Positions 23,950-35,330 of a DNA stretch of 64,000 nt are shown here, piece after piece. Under the pieces are notes generated by a model. It did not search any database and was not told where the DNA came from. It saw only the letters and a program-made list of their open reading frames with translations. Positions within the stretch are counted from its first letter, which is position 1, and each line of letters begins with the position of its first letter. The stretch covers positions 1,115,001-1,179,000 of the forward strand of contig JBBPEB010000033.1 of NCBI GenBank assembly GCA_039096225.1. The letters are read 5' to 3'. The position numbers and the translations under genes are program-made. This DNA is from Blastocystis sp. Blastoise (Eukaryota; Sar; Bigyra; Opalinata; Blastocystidae).

Positions 23950-25422
23950 ATGGAAGACCAAGAAAGACGTATAGACCAACAGGAGATTCGATTAACGGCA
24001 GATGATGCTGCCAGTTGCAAATATTATGCAGCAAAGCTAGGATATTTCAAAGACAACTATATAAAATATTTTATTCGTCAGGAATTAAAACGTCCTCCAC
24101 TTATTAATAGAGGATATTATTGTCGATGTGCTAGTTATGAATTTGTAATAAATAATTTTCTCTCAAAATATCAGAATGATTGTTCCATTATTAATTTAGG
24201 AGCAGGATTTGATACCTTGTATTTCCGCCTTAAGGAAAATAATAGCATGCCTTCCCAATTATTAGAATTAGATATGAAAGAAAACATTCAAAAGAAACTT
24301 CGTATAATTAATAAATATGCTGCTTTGAAGGATATGATTCCAAATTATAAAATAAATGATGATTTCAGTATTCAGACCGATCATTATTCTTTATTCCCTT
24401 GTGATTTAACGAATATTCATGAATTCGAAGAATGTTTGAAGAAGTCTACTATAGATTCACAGTATATATATAGGTTTATGATTATGTTTTATACTTGAAT
24501 TGATTGTATTATTATTTATATGATTTATATTAATATATATATTATTATTTATATAATTTATATTAATATATATATATATATATTATTTATATAAATAAAT
24601 ATATATTATTCTTTATATTAAATATATATACATATTAATATAAATTACTATATATTTACATATATATATTCTATTATAGAAAACCAGTATTGATTCTTTC
24701 TGAATGTGTTCTTATATATATCGATCCTGACTATTCAGATCCTCTAATTCAGTTTATTTCAGATCAATTCAGTCAAGCATGTTTTCTTACTTATGAACAA
24801 ATCATGCCTTCAGATGCTTTTGGAAGAACGATGGTAAAAAATTTAAATGTATATATTTATATTATTTTATATTATATTCTATTATTATAATATTATATTA
24901 CTTATATATTATTATTATATTATTTATATATTTTTTATAGCATAAATAATTATATATATTGAATAATAATTATATATATTGAATAATAATAATATATATT
25001 GAATAATAATAATATATATTGAATAATAATAATATATATAGGAACGTGGTTGTCCTTTATTAAGTTTAGAGAAATATCCGACATTAGAAGATCAAAAGAA
25101 AAGATATATTTCAAGAGGATTTACATATTGTGATAGTGAAACTATGCATAATGTATATTATAATTTACTTCCTATGAAAGATGTTCAAAGGTATATATAT
25201 TTATAATCACTTTTTAAATCATAGATATTCTTTTTTTGAGACATTTTTTTTATTTTATTATTTAGAGCTACTAGTTTAGAGTTTTTTGACGAATATGAAG
25301 AGTGGTTGTTGATTCAAACGCATTATTGTCTCACCTATGCATCAAAAATAGATAATATACAAGATATTTTCCCGATGAGACACAATGCTCTTCCGAAATT
25401 ATCTTCTATCTGGATTGATTAA
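23950..25422 (+). CDS. LCMT1: Leucine carboxyl methyltransferase 1 (PP2A methyltransferase)
   Basis: Exons 23950..24461, 24680..24848, 25042..25190, 25266..25422, 328 aa, close to the usual 330. SAM-binding motif I-I-N-L-G-A-G-F-D-T-L-Y-F-R at about residues 80-93 and E-L-D acid follow the PPM1/LCMT pattern; R-G-Y-Y-C-R (about 55-60) matches the start of the substrate pocket. Later come S-E-C-V-L-I-Y-I-D-P, F-L-T-Y-E-Q-I, and the C-terminal L-E-F-F-D-E-Y-E-E-W with H-Y-C-L. The enzyme methylates the C-terminal Leu of the PP2A catalytic subunit in the cytosol. The start is the first ATG after an upstream in-frame non-ATG stretch. Phases agree throughout. Confidence 0.92.
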
Positions 25423-26209
25423 TGCTTTTCGTGTGTATAGAATATATGAAAGTACATTAGTGTTGTACTTGTCTTGATTTATCAGTACTTTTTTTTAATG
25501 AAGATTTTTTATTTCTAAAGTGATGTTCTTATATGATTTATATATTTTGTGCTCTTGTAATTGCTCTGTTATTATTCTTATAAGGCATAAATCGTATACT
25601 TTAAAAAATTGTTTTGTTATATCAAACTAGTTGGCAACAAATAACAATTATATATATATCTATAGTATATGATTAGTATGAATAAAGTATAAAAACATAA
25701 AAATAAAGATATGTACAAATAAAACAAAGAAAATTTGAAAAAAAAATAAAAATATGTTTAGATTTCTCAACTCAACTTCCATTTCTTTTGATTATTTTGT
25801 AATTATGTTTTCAAAATTAACAAATAAATTATTTTTATGTGTATAATGATCTCTAGATGAATAAACAATTGTTTCTTTTAGATTTCATGAACGCATTGTG
25901 TGGTTCATTATTAATTGTATATTTTATTTCAATCAGTTAAATATACATAATGGTAATATTAACTATTGCTATAATAAAAATTAAATAAAACTTTAAAAGG
26001 GTACAATCCAATTGATTATCTTTATTTTTCATAGTCTATTTCATTATATACTTGTAAGTAATGCATATAAAATAAAAATCTGTGTTATTAACTACATTTA
26101 AAAAATCAATAAACAACTCTATTTTAAAAATTACAACAGAATTACACATAAAATTGAGGAAAATCAAATAAAGAAAGAATTAAATAATGGTACACATTGT
26201 TTATATTAT
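25423..26209. other. Convergent intergenic region
   Basis: 787 bp between the 3' ends of LCMT1 and the first GST. Very AT-rich with short A runs; no gene, RNA or repeat was supported. Confidence 0.6.
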
Positions 26210-27179
26210 TTACCATGTAGGTCTTCTATCAGAAGCAATATATTCCTTGATTGGTTTAATTTCAGCGAAATCAATCTAAATAAACTATAAAAATTACTTG
26301 AATAAATATATACCATGAATTGTTCAAGATTATCATATTTAGTAGCATCAGGATAGTGCATCTTCATGATACAAAAGACCGTATAAGCAACACAATCGAC
26401 GATGGTAGGTTCGTCACCTAAGAAGAATTTACCCTAAAAATACATATATATAGAATACGATATAATTTGAAAATGGGTAGGAATTCGACAATGTGTCATT
26501 ATAGAATATAATAATATAAATAACACATACAGGATATTTTTCAAATAGTTTGCTGAAAGCAGGCATAAAAACGTTGTATTTGGTTTCTATATATATATAA
26601 AATTATTTTATAACATATACCAATAAACTTTTGTCTATTTTCAGGAGTATTATCACCGAATTTCACGTCATAGAAAGCATTTTGCATATCGACAAAGGAA
26701 TCAATAAGCATATCACCAAAAGCGATATCTTGAAGAGTCTTTCCTTGTATGTTGTGTCTATGTTATATATATATTCATATATATATGTATATATTTATTA
26801 TATTTTAAAAATATATATATATCAGAATAAAAATGAAATAGATGTTTATAAAAAAATACTTTCTGCCAATATAACGGAGAATAGCTAAGGATTGAACTAA
26901 GTCCATACCATCAATATGAAGAAGTGGACACTGACCAAAAGGCATAGAACCATCGGCAATACTAGCAGCTTTAACAGCAGGCCATTCATCAAAATCGTGT
27001 CTAATGTATCATAAACTAGCAAATAAAACAATAAGCATACCTCTTCTCAACATATTTTTCTCCAGTCAATTCAAGAGCGAAACTATGAAGGATAGAAAAC
27101 ATAAATCAATAGAATTAACATACCAAACACATTCAACTCGACCTCTAGCTTTGAAATACTTAAGAACAGTCTCACTCAT
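26210..27179 (-). CDS. Sigma-class-like glutathione S-transferase, copy A (7 exons)
   Basis: Exons complement(26210..26275, 26314..26433, 26531..26586, 26621..26757, 26860..27000, 27041..27082, 27124..27179), 205 aa. Starts MSETVLKYF-x-x-R-G-R with the catalytic Tyr at residue 8, followed by the thioredoxin-fold motif S-M-P-F-G-Q-C-P and the glutathione-binding Q-S-L-A-I-L-R-Y-I. The C-terminal helical domain has F-L-G-D-E-P-T-I-V-D. This is the sigma/nematode-type GST layout; family members conjugate glutathione in the cytosol or isomerise prostaglandin-type lipids. It shares long nucleotide-identical blocks with copy B but has four extra introns. All junctions are GT-AG with correct phase. 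Confidence 0.92.
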
Positions 27180-28079
27180 AATGATACTATAAAATAAACA
27201 CTTGAATTATAAAAATAAAAATGATATCGTTCATGAAAGTAAAAAATAGTATGTTTCTAAGAAGATTTATGAATAGAATATCATGTTTCAAAAAAATTTC
27301 TAGATTTTTCTTAGTTTATCTATTGGATATATGTTTTATTATGTTGATTGTATCCTCTTTGAAATATTTTTAATTATTATTTTCATCGTCTTCTTGGAAA
27401 ACAAGTATTATATTATGTGAATATAAGTTATATATAAAAGTAATCCAAAATTTATGACTGACTTTTTATTTAGGATACTTTTAAAAAAATTATTTTTGCT
27501 AAATTTTTCTAATGTTACTTGAGTTACTAAAGAAAAAATTATTGTAGAAATAATGAATTAGCTGAAATACGTATGAATAAATGATAATTAAATACATAAT
27601 CATCATTTTAAATAATTTCATTTGAAAAAAGTATTTATTTCTTTGGTTAATCTATAATGTTTACGATTAGATAAGTAGAAAAGGATATTTGCAATTATTT
27701 CTTCTCGATTTCTTGTGACATTATAAATAATAGTTGTCTAAAAAATAGGATTCCTGTTTATAAAGAATTATTTTTATATTGTTCCTCAACTCATAATATG
27801 TTTCATTTAAGAATTTAGTTGTTATCAATTATAACTTGTGACATTTTGGCAATATGTTTTTTAGCTTAGATTCATAAGCATATATATTTTGTTTTCAAGA
27901 TGTTTGGATAATGAAAGAATTGATAGTGTAAAACTAACTTGTTAAATACTTTATGAAAAATGTGAGAGTCAAAGAAAAACAAAATAAAATTAACGAAACA
28001 AATAGATCTTAGCAACGCAAATGCAACTACATTGTAGAGCAATAATGAATACAAATAAAAATATATAATTCTTAATTAT
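27180..28079. other. Spacer between tandem GST genes
   Basis: 900 bp, presumably the copy A promoter and copy B 3' flank. No supportable ORF or RNA; not recognisably similar to the other GST flank. Confidence 0.6.
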
Positions 28080-28895
28080 TTAATTTTGAGGTCTTCTACC
28101 CGAAGCAAGATATTCCTTAATAGGTTTAAGTTCAGCAAAATCAATCTATAATAGATAAATAAATAAAAAAAATTAAATAAATAAATAAAAAAATTAAATA
28201 AATAAATAAATAAATAAAAATTAAATAAGTAATAAATAATAATAAATATATACCATAAATTGTTTGAGATGTTCATAAGTATTAGCTTCAGGGAAGTTCT
28301 TATCCATTATAGAAAGAGTAGAGAAAGCGACACAATCAACAATAGTAGCTTCTTCACCTAAGAAGAATTTACCCTAAAAATAATATATATATTAATATAT
28401 AATAATAATAAATTTATATAGAATAAAAACTACAATAATTAAATATAATAAATAATAACATCCAGTGTGTTTTTCAAATAATTTATTTAAGGCAGACATG
28501 AAGGTAACATAAGTAGTTTCAGCAAAAGCTTTTCTAGCTTCTGGAGTATCGTTACCATATTTTATCTTATTGAAAGCATTTTGTAAATCGACAAAGGAAT
28601 CAATAAGCATATCACCAAAAGCGATATCTTGAAGAGTCTTTCCTTGTAAATTATGTTTTCTACCAATATAACGGAGAATAGCTAAGGATTGAACTAAGTC
28701 CATACCATCAATATGAAGAGCAGGACATTGACCAAAAGGCATAGAACCATCGGCAATACTAGCAGCTTTAACAGCAGGCCATTCTTCACGTTCGTGTCTT
28801 TTGTCAATATATTTTTCTCCAGCTAATTCAAGAGCTAAACAGATAATATCAGCACGACCTCTAATATTGAAGTATCTAAGAACAGTATCAGTCAT
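28080..28895 (-). CDS. Sigma-class-like glutathione S-transferase, copy B (3 exons, odd donor)
   Basis: Exons complement(28080..28145, 28254..28373, 28464..28895), 205 aa. Same length and motifs as copy A: Tyr-8 in L-R-Y-F-N-I-R-G-R, S-M-P-F-G-Q-C-P, Q-S-L-A-I-L-R-Y-I, F-L-G-E-E-A-T-I-V-D. The two 3' introns match those of copy A in position; the four 5' introns of copy A are absent. The intron donor after residue 144 reads ACT|GGATGT where copy A reads CCT|GTATGT. Using the next GT four bases on would shift the frame into a stop. So either a GG-AG intron is spliced, the copy is damaged, or there is a base error. The rest of the ORF is intact, arguing against an old pseudogene. Confidence 0.85.
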
Positions 28896-29083
28896 TATAT
28901 AAAAATCAACAACAACAACTTTAGAATAAAAGAAATATGAGATTTTTAGGGAAAGAATAAGATTCTTATCTTCAAACCATATTCCAAAAATGGAAAACTG
29001 CTTTAAAAAATAAATTTCTGGATTTTTCTGAATGTATTGATTGGATAAACTAATTAACTTCTGTTTTTATTGTGTCATTTGCT

Positions 29084-29251
29084 GCAGGGTTCGCCACGAA
29101 GACTCTGCTGGGGTACAGAATTCCCAAAAGAGCCAGTTTTAAGGGTACTTCTGGCGGCTCAAGGCGTAGGACAAAAATTGTCTGGGGAAGAGTCCCTACC
29201 CTGGGTAGCCTATGGCGAACACTGTTTGGTGGCAAAATTAATATTTTTTTT
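29084..29251 (+). ncRNA. Candidate structured non-coding RNA (family unknown)
   Basis: A sharply bounded GC-rich block (about half G+C) in AT-rich DNA, with nested complementary arms: GTTCGCCA (29089-29096) with TGGCGAAC (29213-29220); GACTCT (29101-29106) with AGAGTC (29189-29194); GAGC+CCAG (29130-29136) with CTGG+GCTC (29151-29160, two-base bulge); hairpins GACAA/TTGTC (29170-29182) and CTACC/GGTAG (29196-29208). A T8 run at 29244-29251 would suit RNA polymerase III termination on the plus strand. In this window the only other such GC block is the tRNA. The pattern suggests a structural RNA of about 150 nt. I could not match it to SRP, RNase P/MRP, 5S, U1-U6 or telomerase RNA. Strand is inferred from the T run. 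Confidence 0.5.
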
Positions 29252-29653
29252 CATACTGTAAAGAGTGTTGCTATCTATATATGAAAGGATAATGGTGTCA
29301 ATGTCAAACGATGGAATACCTATATTTTAGGATATGGAACTATTCTTCATTTTGAATCTCTATTCCTGAATGTAGTAAAACCATAAAATACTTTCGATAG
29401 ACCCTTATCATGAAATTCAACTTTTTAAAAATGAATGTGAAATTGCTTTGATAATTCCTGGAGATATTCTCTGTTACTAAAGAAACATAGAATTTCAAAA
29501 AAGAAACAATGTATCATCTATATAGAATACTAACAATCTATTAATTACCCAAAAAAGAATATCTATGGAAATGTGTTCCATGAACTGTAGAAACAAAGAC
29601 AGTTAAAAAATGAAATTAACATGGAAAATGGAAGAGAAAGAGGTGTTTTTCGA

Positions 29654-29691
29654 GAATAATCGAGAACTGTCGAGAAAATTCGAGATTCTTC
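29654..29691 (+). promoter_or_regulatory. Heat shock element upstream of Hsp104
   Basis: Units at strict 5-bp steps: GAA 29654, ATC 29659, GAA 29664, GTC 29669, GAA 29674, TTC 29679, GAT 29684, TTC 29689. Five of the eight are perfect nGAAn/nTTCn units in the alternating phase recognised by HSF trimers, and the other three miss one base. It lies about 125-160 bp before the Hsp104 ATG, a typical position. Confidence 0.8.
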
Positions 29692-29816
29692 GTTTGGAGT
29701 ATTCTACATTTTTCTTAAAACAGATTATCTTTTTTATTGTTTGAAGCTCATCTTCATAATTTTTTTTATTAATAAATATTAAATTAATAAATTAATAAGC
29801 GTTAATTAAATATATA

Positions 29817-32423
29817 ATGAATACTGATAAGTTCACAAATGCTGTTGTGGATAATCTTCAAAAGGCTATTGAGTTAGCTAAGAAGAATTCGAATATAGAA
29901 GTTGGTATTTACCACTTAGCATATGCTATGTTTGAAGATCCTAAAGGATTTACATCTGTAGTATGTACTAAAGCTGGTGGTGATGTGGATAAAATAAGAT
30001 ATCAACTTGCTGAAGCTTATAAGAAGTTGCCTACACAGAATCCTGCTCCTGAAGATCTCTCTTTAAGTGGTGGTCTCTCTCGTGTATTAAGGTTAGCTGA
30101 AGAAAATGCTACAAAGAATGGTGATTCACATACTGCTCAAGATCATATATTACTTGCACTTCTCGGTGAGACTCAAATGAATTCTCTTTTTGAAAGTTGT
30201 GGATTAAAACGAAGTGAATTAGAAAAAGTAATTAAAGAAACTCGTGGTGATAAGAAAGTTGATTCTGCAAATGCTGAAGGTACTTATGATGCTCTAAATC
30301 AATATGGTATTGATCTTACTCAACAAGCTGCTGATGGTAAAATTGATCCTGTTATTGGTAGAGATGAAGAAATTCGTCGAGTTATTCAAATATTATCTAG
30401 ACGTACGAAGAATAATCCAGTTCTGATAGGTGATCCTGGTGTTGGTAAGACTGCTATTGTTGAAGGTTTAGCTCATCGTATAATTCAAGGAGATGTACCT
30501 CAAAGTTTACGTTGTAAATTAGTTTCTTTGGATATTGGTGCTTTGATTGCTGGTGCTAAATATAGAGGTGAATTTGAAGAAAGATTAAAGGCTGTTATGA
30601 AAGAAGTACAAGAATCTAATGGTCAAGTTATATTATTTATAGATGAAATGCATTTATTATTAGGTGCTGGTAAGACTGATGGTGCTATGGATGCTGCTAA
30701 TTTACTCAAACCTTTACTTGCTCGTGGTGAATTACGTGTGATTGGTGCTACTACTTTAAATGAATATCGTGAATATGTAGAGAAAGATGCTGCTTTTGAA
30801 AGACGTTTCCAACAAGTTTATGTTGGTGAACCTTCTGTTGAAGATACTGTAAGTATTTTAAGAGGTTTAAAAGATCGTTATGAACGTTTCCATGGTGTTC
30901 GTATTCAAGATAGTGCTTTAGTTTTAGCTGCTAAATTATCCTCTCGTTATATTACAGGTCGTTTCTTACCTGATAAAGCTATTGATTTAGTAGATGAAGC
31001 TTGTGCTTCAATTCGTGTTCAATTAGATAGTCAACCTGAAGAAATTGATCGTTTAGAACGTCGTCAAGTACAATTAGAAATTGAAGCAACTGCTTTAGCT
31101 CAAGAAAAGGATGACGCTTCAAAGAAACGATTAGAGAATGTAACTCAAGAAATTGATAATGTTAAAGAACAATTGAAACCTTTACAAATAAGACATGAAC
31201 AAGAAAAGGGTGCTGTTGATGATTTAAGAAGATTAAAGAATAAATTAGCTGAAGTTGAGAATAAGATTGAAATAGCTCATAGAAATAGAGATATGGCTAA
31301 AGCTGCTGATTTAGAATATTATGTTTTACCTGATATTAAAGATCAAATAGCTAAAGCTGAAAAGAAAATAGCTGATAAAAAAGAAGATAAAATGCTTATA
31401 GAAGAAGTTACTGATAATGATATAGCTCATATTGTAAGTATGTGGACAGGTATACCTGTAGAACGATTAAGTTCTTCAGATAAAGAACGTCTTTTACAAT
31501 TAAATGCTCGTATTGCTGAACGTGTGAAAGGTCAAACTGTTGCTATTCAAGCTGTTTCAGATGCTATTTTACGTTCACGTGCTGGTTTAGCTAGACAAGG
31601 AAAACCTACAGGTTGTTTCTTATTCTTAGGACCTACGGGTGTTGGTAAAACTGAATTAGCAAAGACATTAGCTTTAGAATTATTTAATGATGAGAAACAT
31701 ATGGTAAGAATAGATATGTCTGAATATATGGAGAAATATAGTGTAAGTCGATTAATAGGTGCTCCTCCAGGTTATGTTGGTCATGATGAAGGTGGTCAAT
31801 TAACTGAAGCTGTTCGTAAACGACCTTATAATGTAGTCTTATTTGATGAAATAGAAAAAGCTCATCCTGATGTATGGAATGTATTATTACAAGTGATGGA
31901 TGATGGACGACTAACGGATAGTCAAGGACGTACTGTTGATTTTAGTAATACAGTTCTTATTATGACTTCTAATTTAGGTGCTGAATATATGTTAGAAGAA
32001 CCTACAAATGAAGATGGTACTCGTACTATTTCATTAAATACTCAAAAACAAGTTATGAATATTGTACGTAAACATTTTAGACCTGAATTCTTAAATAGAT
32101 TAGATGAAATTATATTATTTAATCCTCTTGGTAAGAGTGAATTATCTGAAATTATGAAGATTCAAATTGATGATATTAATAAGAGATTAAAGGAACATAA
32201 TATTCATTTACGTGCTTCTGATAAAGCTCTTAATAAGATCCTTTCGGATGCTTATGAACCTTCATTTGGTGCTAGACCTCTTAAGAGATATATTGATCAA
32301 ACCGTTATTACTGATCTTTCAAAGAGAATGCTCTCTGGAGATATTATTGATGGTAATGATTATGAAATGGGTGTAGGACAAAATGATAACTTCGTCTATA
32401 ATCAAATCAAATCTTCTAATTAA
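29817..32423 (+). CDS. Hsp104/ClpB-type AAA+ disaggregase, intronless
   Basis: 868 aa in one exon. N domain repeats (1-150); first AAA+ module with Walker A G-D-P-G-V-G-K-T near 205 and Walker B I-L-F-I-D-E-M; coiled middle domain about 400-530; second AAA+ module with Walker A G-P-T-G-V-G-K-T near 605, pore loop G-Y-V-G-H, Walker B V-V-L-F-D-E-I-E-K, sensor S-N-L-G-A, and arginine-finger region F-R-P-E-F-L-N-R-L-D-E. It threads aggregated proteins through its pore with Hsp70. No mitochondrial or plastid leader is present, so a cytosolic/nuclear Hsp101/Hsp104 form is inferred; the acidic C-terminal tail of yeast Hsp104 is absent. Lack of introns in an intron-rich neighbourhood suits a stress gene, as does the heat shock element upstream. 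Confidence 0.97.
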   Translation: MNTDKFTNAVVDNLQKAIELAKKNSNIEVGIYHLAYAMFEDPKGFTSVVCTKAGGDVDKIRYQLAEAYKKLPTQNPAPEDLSLSGGLSRVLRLAEENATKNGDSHTAQDHILLALLGETQMNSLFESCGLKRSELEKVIKETRGDKKVDSANAEGTYDALNQYGIDLTQQAADGKIDPVIGRDEEIRRVIQILSRRTKNNPVLIGDPGVGKTAIVEGLAHRIIQGDVPQSLRCKLVSLDIGALIAGAKYRGEFEERLKAVMKEVQESNGQVILFIDEMHLLLGAGKTDGAMDAANLLKPLLARGELRVIGATTLNEYREYVEKDAAFERRFQQVYVGEPSVEDTVSILRGLKDRYERFHGVRIQDSALVLAAKLSSRYITGRFLPDKAIDLVDEACASIRVQLDSQPEEIDRLERRQVQLEIEATALAQEKDDASKKRLENVTQEIDNVKEQLKPLQIRHEQEKGAVDDLRRLKNKLAEVENKIEIAHRNRDMAKAADLEYYVLPDIKDQIAKAEKKIADKKEDKMLIEEVTDNDIAHIVSMWTGIPVERLSSSDKERLLQLNARIAERVKGQTVAIQAVSDAILRSRAGLARQGKPTGCFLFLGPTGVGKTELAKTLALELFNDEKHMVRIDMSEYMEKYSVSRLIGAPPGYVGHDEGGQLTEAVRKRPYNVVLFDEIEKAHPDVWNVLLQVMDDGRLTDSQGRTVDFSNTVLIMTSNLGAEYMLEEPTNEDGTRTISLNTQKQVMNIVRKHFRPEFLNRLDEIILFNPLGKSELSEIMKIQIDDINKRLKEHNIHLRASDKALNKILSDAYEPSFGARPLKRYIDQTVITDLSKRMLSGDIIDGNDYEMGVGQNDNFVYNQIKSSN

Positions 32424-33061
32424 TTTAGTGTATTTTTGTTTTTATTTTTAATTTTTTTTTTAATTCTTTATGAATTAAAATAATTTCTTTCTCTAGCTTT
32501 TCTTTAATACTTTTTTTTGCTTATTGTTTTAGATTGATTTTTATGAAAAATAAAAGTCATAAAATAGTTTTATTCTTTCTCTATTATTCTTTGTGTTTAA
32601 ATGTGCTCTCTTTTATTTAATTGTTTTGTTTATCTATATTAAAATAATGAGTTAAGTGATATATAAAGTTTAATAAAAAAATGACAGTATATATCTATAT
32701 TATAAGGAAGATAAGGACAATCATTGAGGAAAAACTCATGCTCACTTTTTTTTTAAGAAACAAGTATAATATAAAGTAGTTTAATAATAATTGTAATTAA
32801 TAAAATAAAATAATACTGGATAGGGATGATTCTTATGACTAGCTATGACAAATTCAAACAAAATATGTTATGATTTATTATTATTTTGAATATTTGTTGT
32901 CGTATCATAATACTCATAACATCTATGGATTAAAATAATAAAAAATAATGCCTATATTGATAAAATCATTTTTTTGTATCCAAAGAGAGTTTTTTCCCCA
33001 TCTTTCGATTGTTTTTATTCTATCGAAAACAATATTATCTTTTATTACCTTTCTTTTAAAA
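32424..33061. other. Non-coding spacer
   Basis: 638 bp after Hsp104. An in-frame extension of the next gene (32948-33061) is open but hydrophobic and not expected from the family, so I treat it as 5' leader. No RNA or repeat was seen. Confidence 0.6.
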
Positions 33062-34363
33062 ATGTTTAAATTTAAACCAACTCAATTTGGATTGATTGTT
33101 CCTGAGAAGAAGAAGCAAGAAGTAAAATCGGTTTTCGACACAAATGATCAGTTAACATCGAAGGAAGAGCGTGAAAAACGTATTATGCGTGAAGAGCTTG
33201 CAAATCAAAAACGATTAGCTTTGAATGATGCAAGTGTTTCTGCTCAATCAGTGAATCTTGAAGATGAATATGATTACGATAAGTATTTAGATGAAAAAAT
33301 TGCAGTTGAAGAAGCTGAAAAGAAACTTAAAACATATGAAAAACCCAAAGTATGTTTTTTTTTACAAATAATTTTTCTTTATTTTTAAAAATGGTATGTA
33401 TATATAGTCAAAATATATTCATTTACTAAAGAAACGAGCTGATGAAAGAAATCGTGAAAATGAGATTATATATGAAAAGTATGTATTTGTTTTAGACTAT
33501 TTAATATAGTAGTATTTCTATTATTATTATATATTTGTAAAAAATTGATGAATAAAAATAAATGATTATTATTCAATAGACAAATTCAGAAAGAGCGTGA
33601 AGAAGAAGGTGAAGAGTTTGCTGGAAAAGAACAATATATAACAACCGGCTATAAGAAGAAGTTACAAGAACAAAAGAAATGGTTAGCGGAACAAGCGGTG
33701 AAAGATAAGAAAGATGAGGAGACATCTGCAAAGACTGTTGGAAATATGAGTGATTATTACATGAATTTTATGACAAAGAATATTTCTGTTATGGGAGAAG
33801 AAGAAGATATAAAGAAACATCATGAAGAATTATTAAAGAAAATAAAGATAGAAGAGGAGAAGAAGAAGTTTTTAAATGAAAATAATACAAAAGAAATGAA
33901 TTCATTTAAAGAAGAAGAAGAAGGTAATTTTCTGATGGATCCTTCTTTGAAATCTAAAGAAGGTTCTAGTAAAGAAAATAAAGAGCAAAGAGAGAAATCT
34001 CATGATTCTAATGATGATAAAAATGAAGATGAAAATAATTATGGGTTTTTAATGGATCCAGAACGTATGAAGAAACCAGTTTCTTCTTCTACTCCTTCTA
34101 AATCTTCTTCATCTAATAAACATAATACTAGTTCAAGTAAGCATAGAGATACTCATAATCATAGTTATAATCATCATCATTCTTCAGAAAGAAGATCTAG
34201 AAGTCGAAGTCATAATCATTCATATCAACATACTTCTCCTTCTTCTTCTTCTTCGACATATCATCAGTCACATGGAGATTCTAGACATCGATATCATGAG
34301 TCACGTCATTCGAATAGAAGTCACTCACGTGATCGATCCAATCATCACACACATCGTCATTAA
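33062..34363 (+). CDS. NSRP1: Nuclear speckle splicing regulatory protein 1-like (NSRP1/CCDC55)
   Basis: Exons 33062..33349, 33408..33478, 33580..34363, 380 aa. Start chosen by homology: F-x-P-T-Q-F-G-L-I-V-P matches the family's Y-G-L-I-L-P opening. Then Y-D-Y-D-K-Y-L-D-E, P-K-S-K-Y-I-H-L-L-K-K-R-A, E-Q-Y-I-T-T-G-Y-K-K-K-L-Q-E and the block M-S-D-Y-Y-M-N-F-M-T-K-N follow in the NSRP1 order. The C-terminal 100 residues are Ser/His/Arg-rich with R-S-R-S-R-S, as in speckle proteins. NSRP1 associates with spliceosome components and modulates alternative splicing. The intervening region is a Lys/Glu coiled coil containing two copies of F-L-M-D-P. Confidence 0.85.
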
Positions 34364-34656
34364 TATATATTATTTTTAGTGTTTTCTCTTATTTTAAAAT
34401 AATTTTATTTTTTTGTTATTTTTTTTTATTCTATAATTATAAATCGATAAAATACAGTATGTATTTTCCAGTCTTGAATAAGTATTCTTTAAAAAAGAAA
34501 TAATATTTTTAAAAATACCAAACAACTTTAAAACATATACATATAAATAGACGACATATAAAAAAACATATAACAACAATGTAAATAAAAAAAATATATA
34601 GACATGAAAATGAAAAAAAGAAAATAGAAAATAAATAAAATAAAATAAAATAGATT

Positions 34657-35297
34657 TTATTTAATACCATAATTATAATATCTTGTTTTATCTCCTCCTT
34701 TGAATTTAAAATTAAGTTCTGGAGGTCGATCTACTTGTTCTGTAATACCTATAGTTATTTTCTGATCTTTTTCTTCTAATAATTCTTCTTTCTTTTCCAG
34801 TTGATCCACTTTCTTTTGAATCATTTTCTCTTTACGTTTTTGAAGGTATCTAGAAATAGTGTATATAGTAATATGTTTAAGTATTATTATGATTATGATT
34901 ATTATGATAATGATTATTATTATGACAGTATTATTACATATAATAAATAAATATATAATAATAAGTATATAAATAAAACAATAAATATATATAATCATAA
35001 GTATATAAATAAAACAATAAATATATATAATCATAAGTATATAAATAAAACAATAAATATATATAATCATAAGTATATAAATAATAAAACAATAATAACC
35101 ACTCACATACTCGCTCTTTTTTATTTGAGATTTACGTATTTTAATTTGTTCTTTTGAAAGATCTTTTTGAATAGATTCATTGATTCTACGGCCATACATC
35201 TTTAAAGATTCACCCTTAAAACGACCTTTCTCTCGCTATATAAAATATAAATAAATCAATAAATAAAAGTAACAAATTTAATATGAACATATAGTAG

Positions 35298-35330
<33 letters not shown>

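Noticed and set aside
29050-29284. Overlapping ORFs on both strands of the GC-rich island (60 to 70 codons each)
   Set aside because: Open frames on both strands are expected by chance where A+T drops and stop codons become rare. The block shows RNA-like internal pairing, and no frame starts or ends in step with it.
32948-33061. N-terminal extension of the NSRP1-like ORF
   Set aside because: Hydrophobic and Ser/Phe-rich, unlike the family, whose proteins begin just before the Y/F-G-L-I motif.
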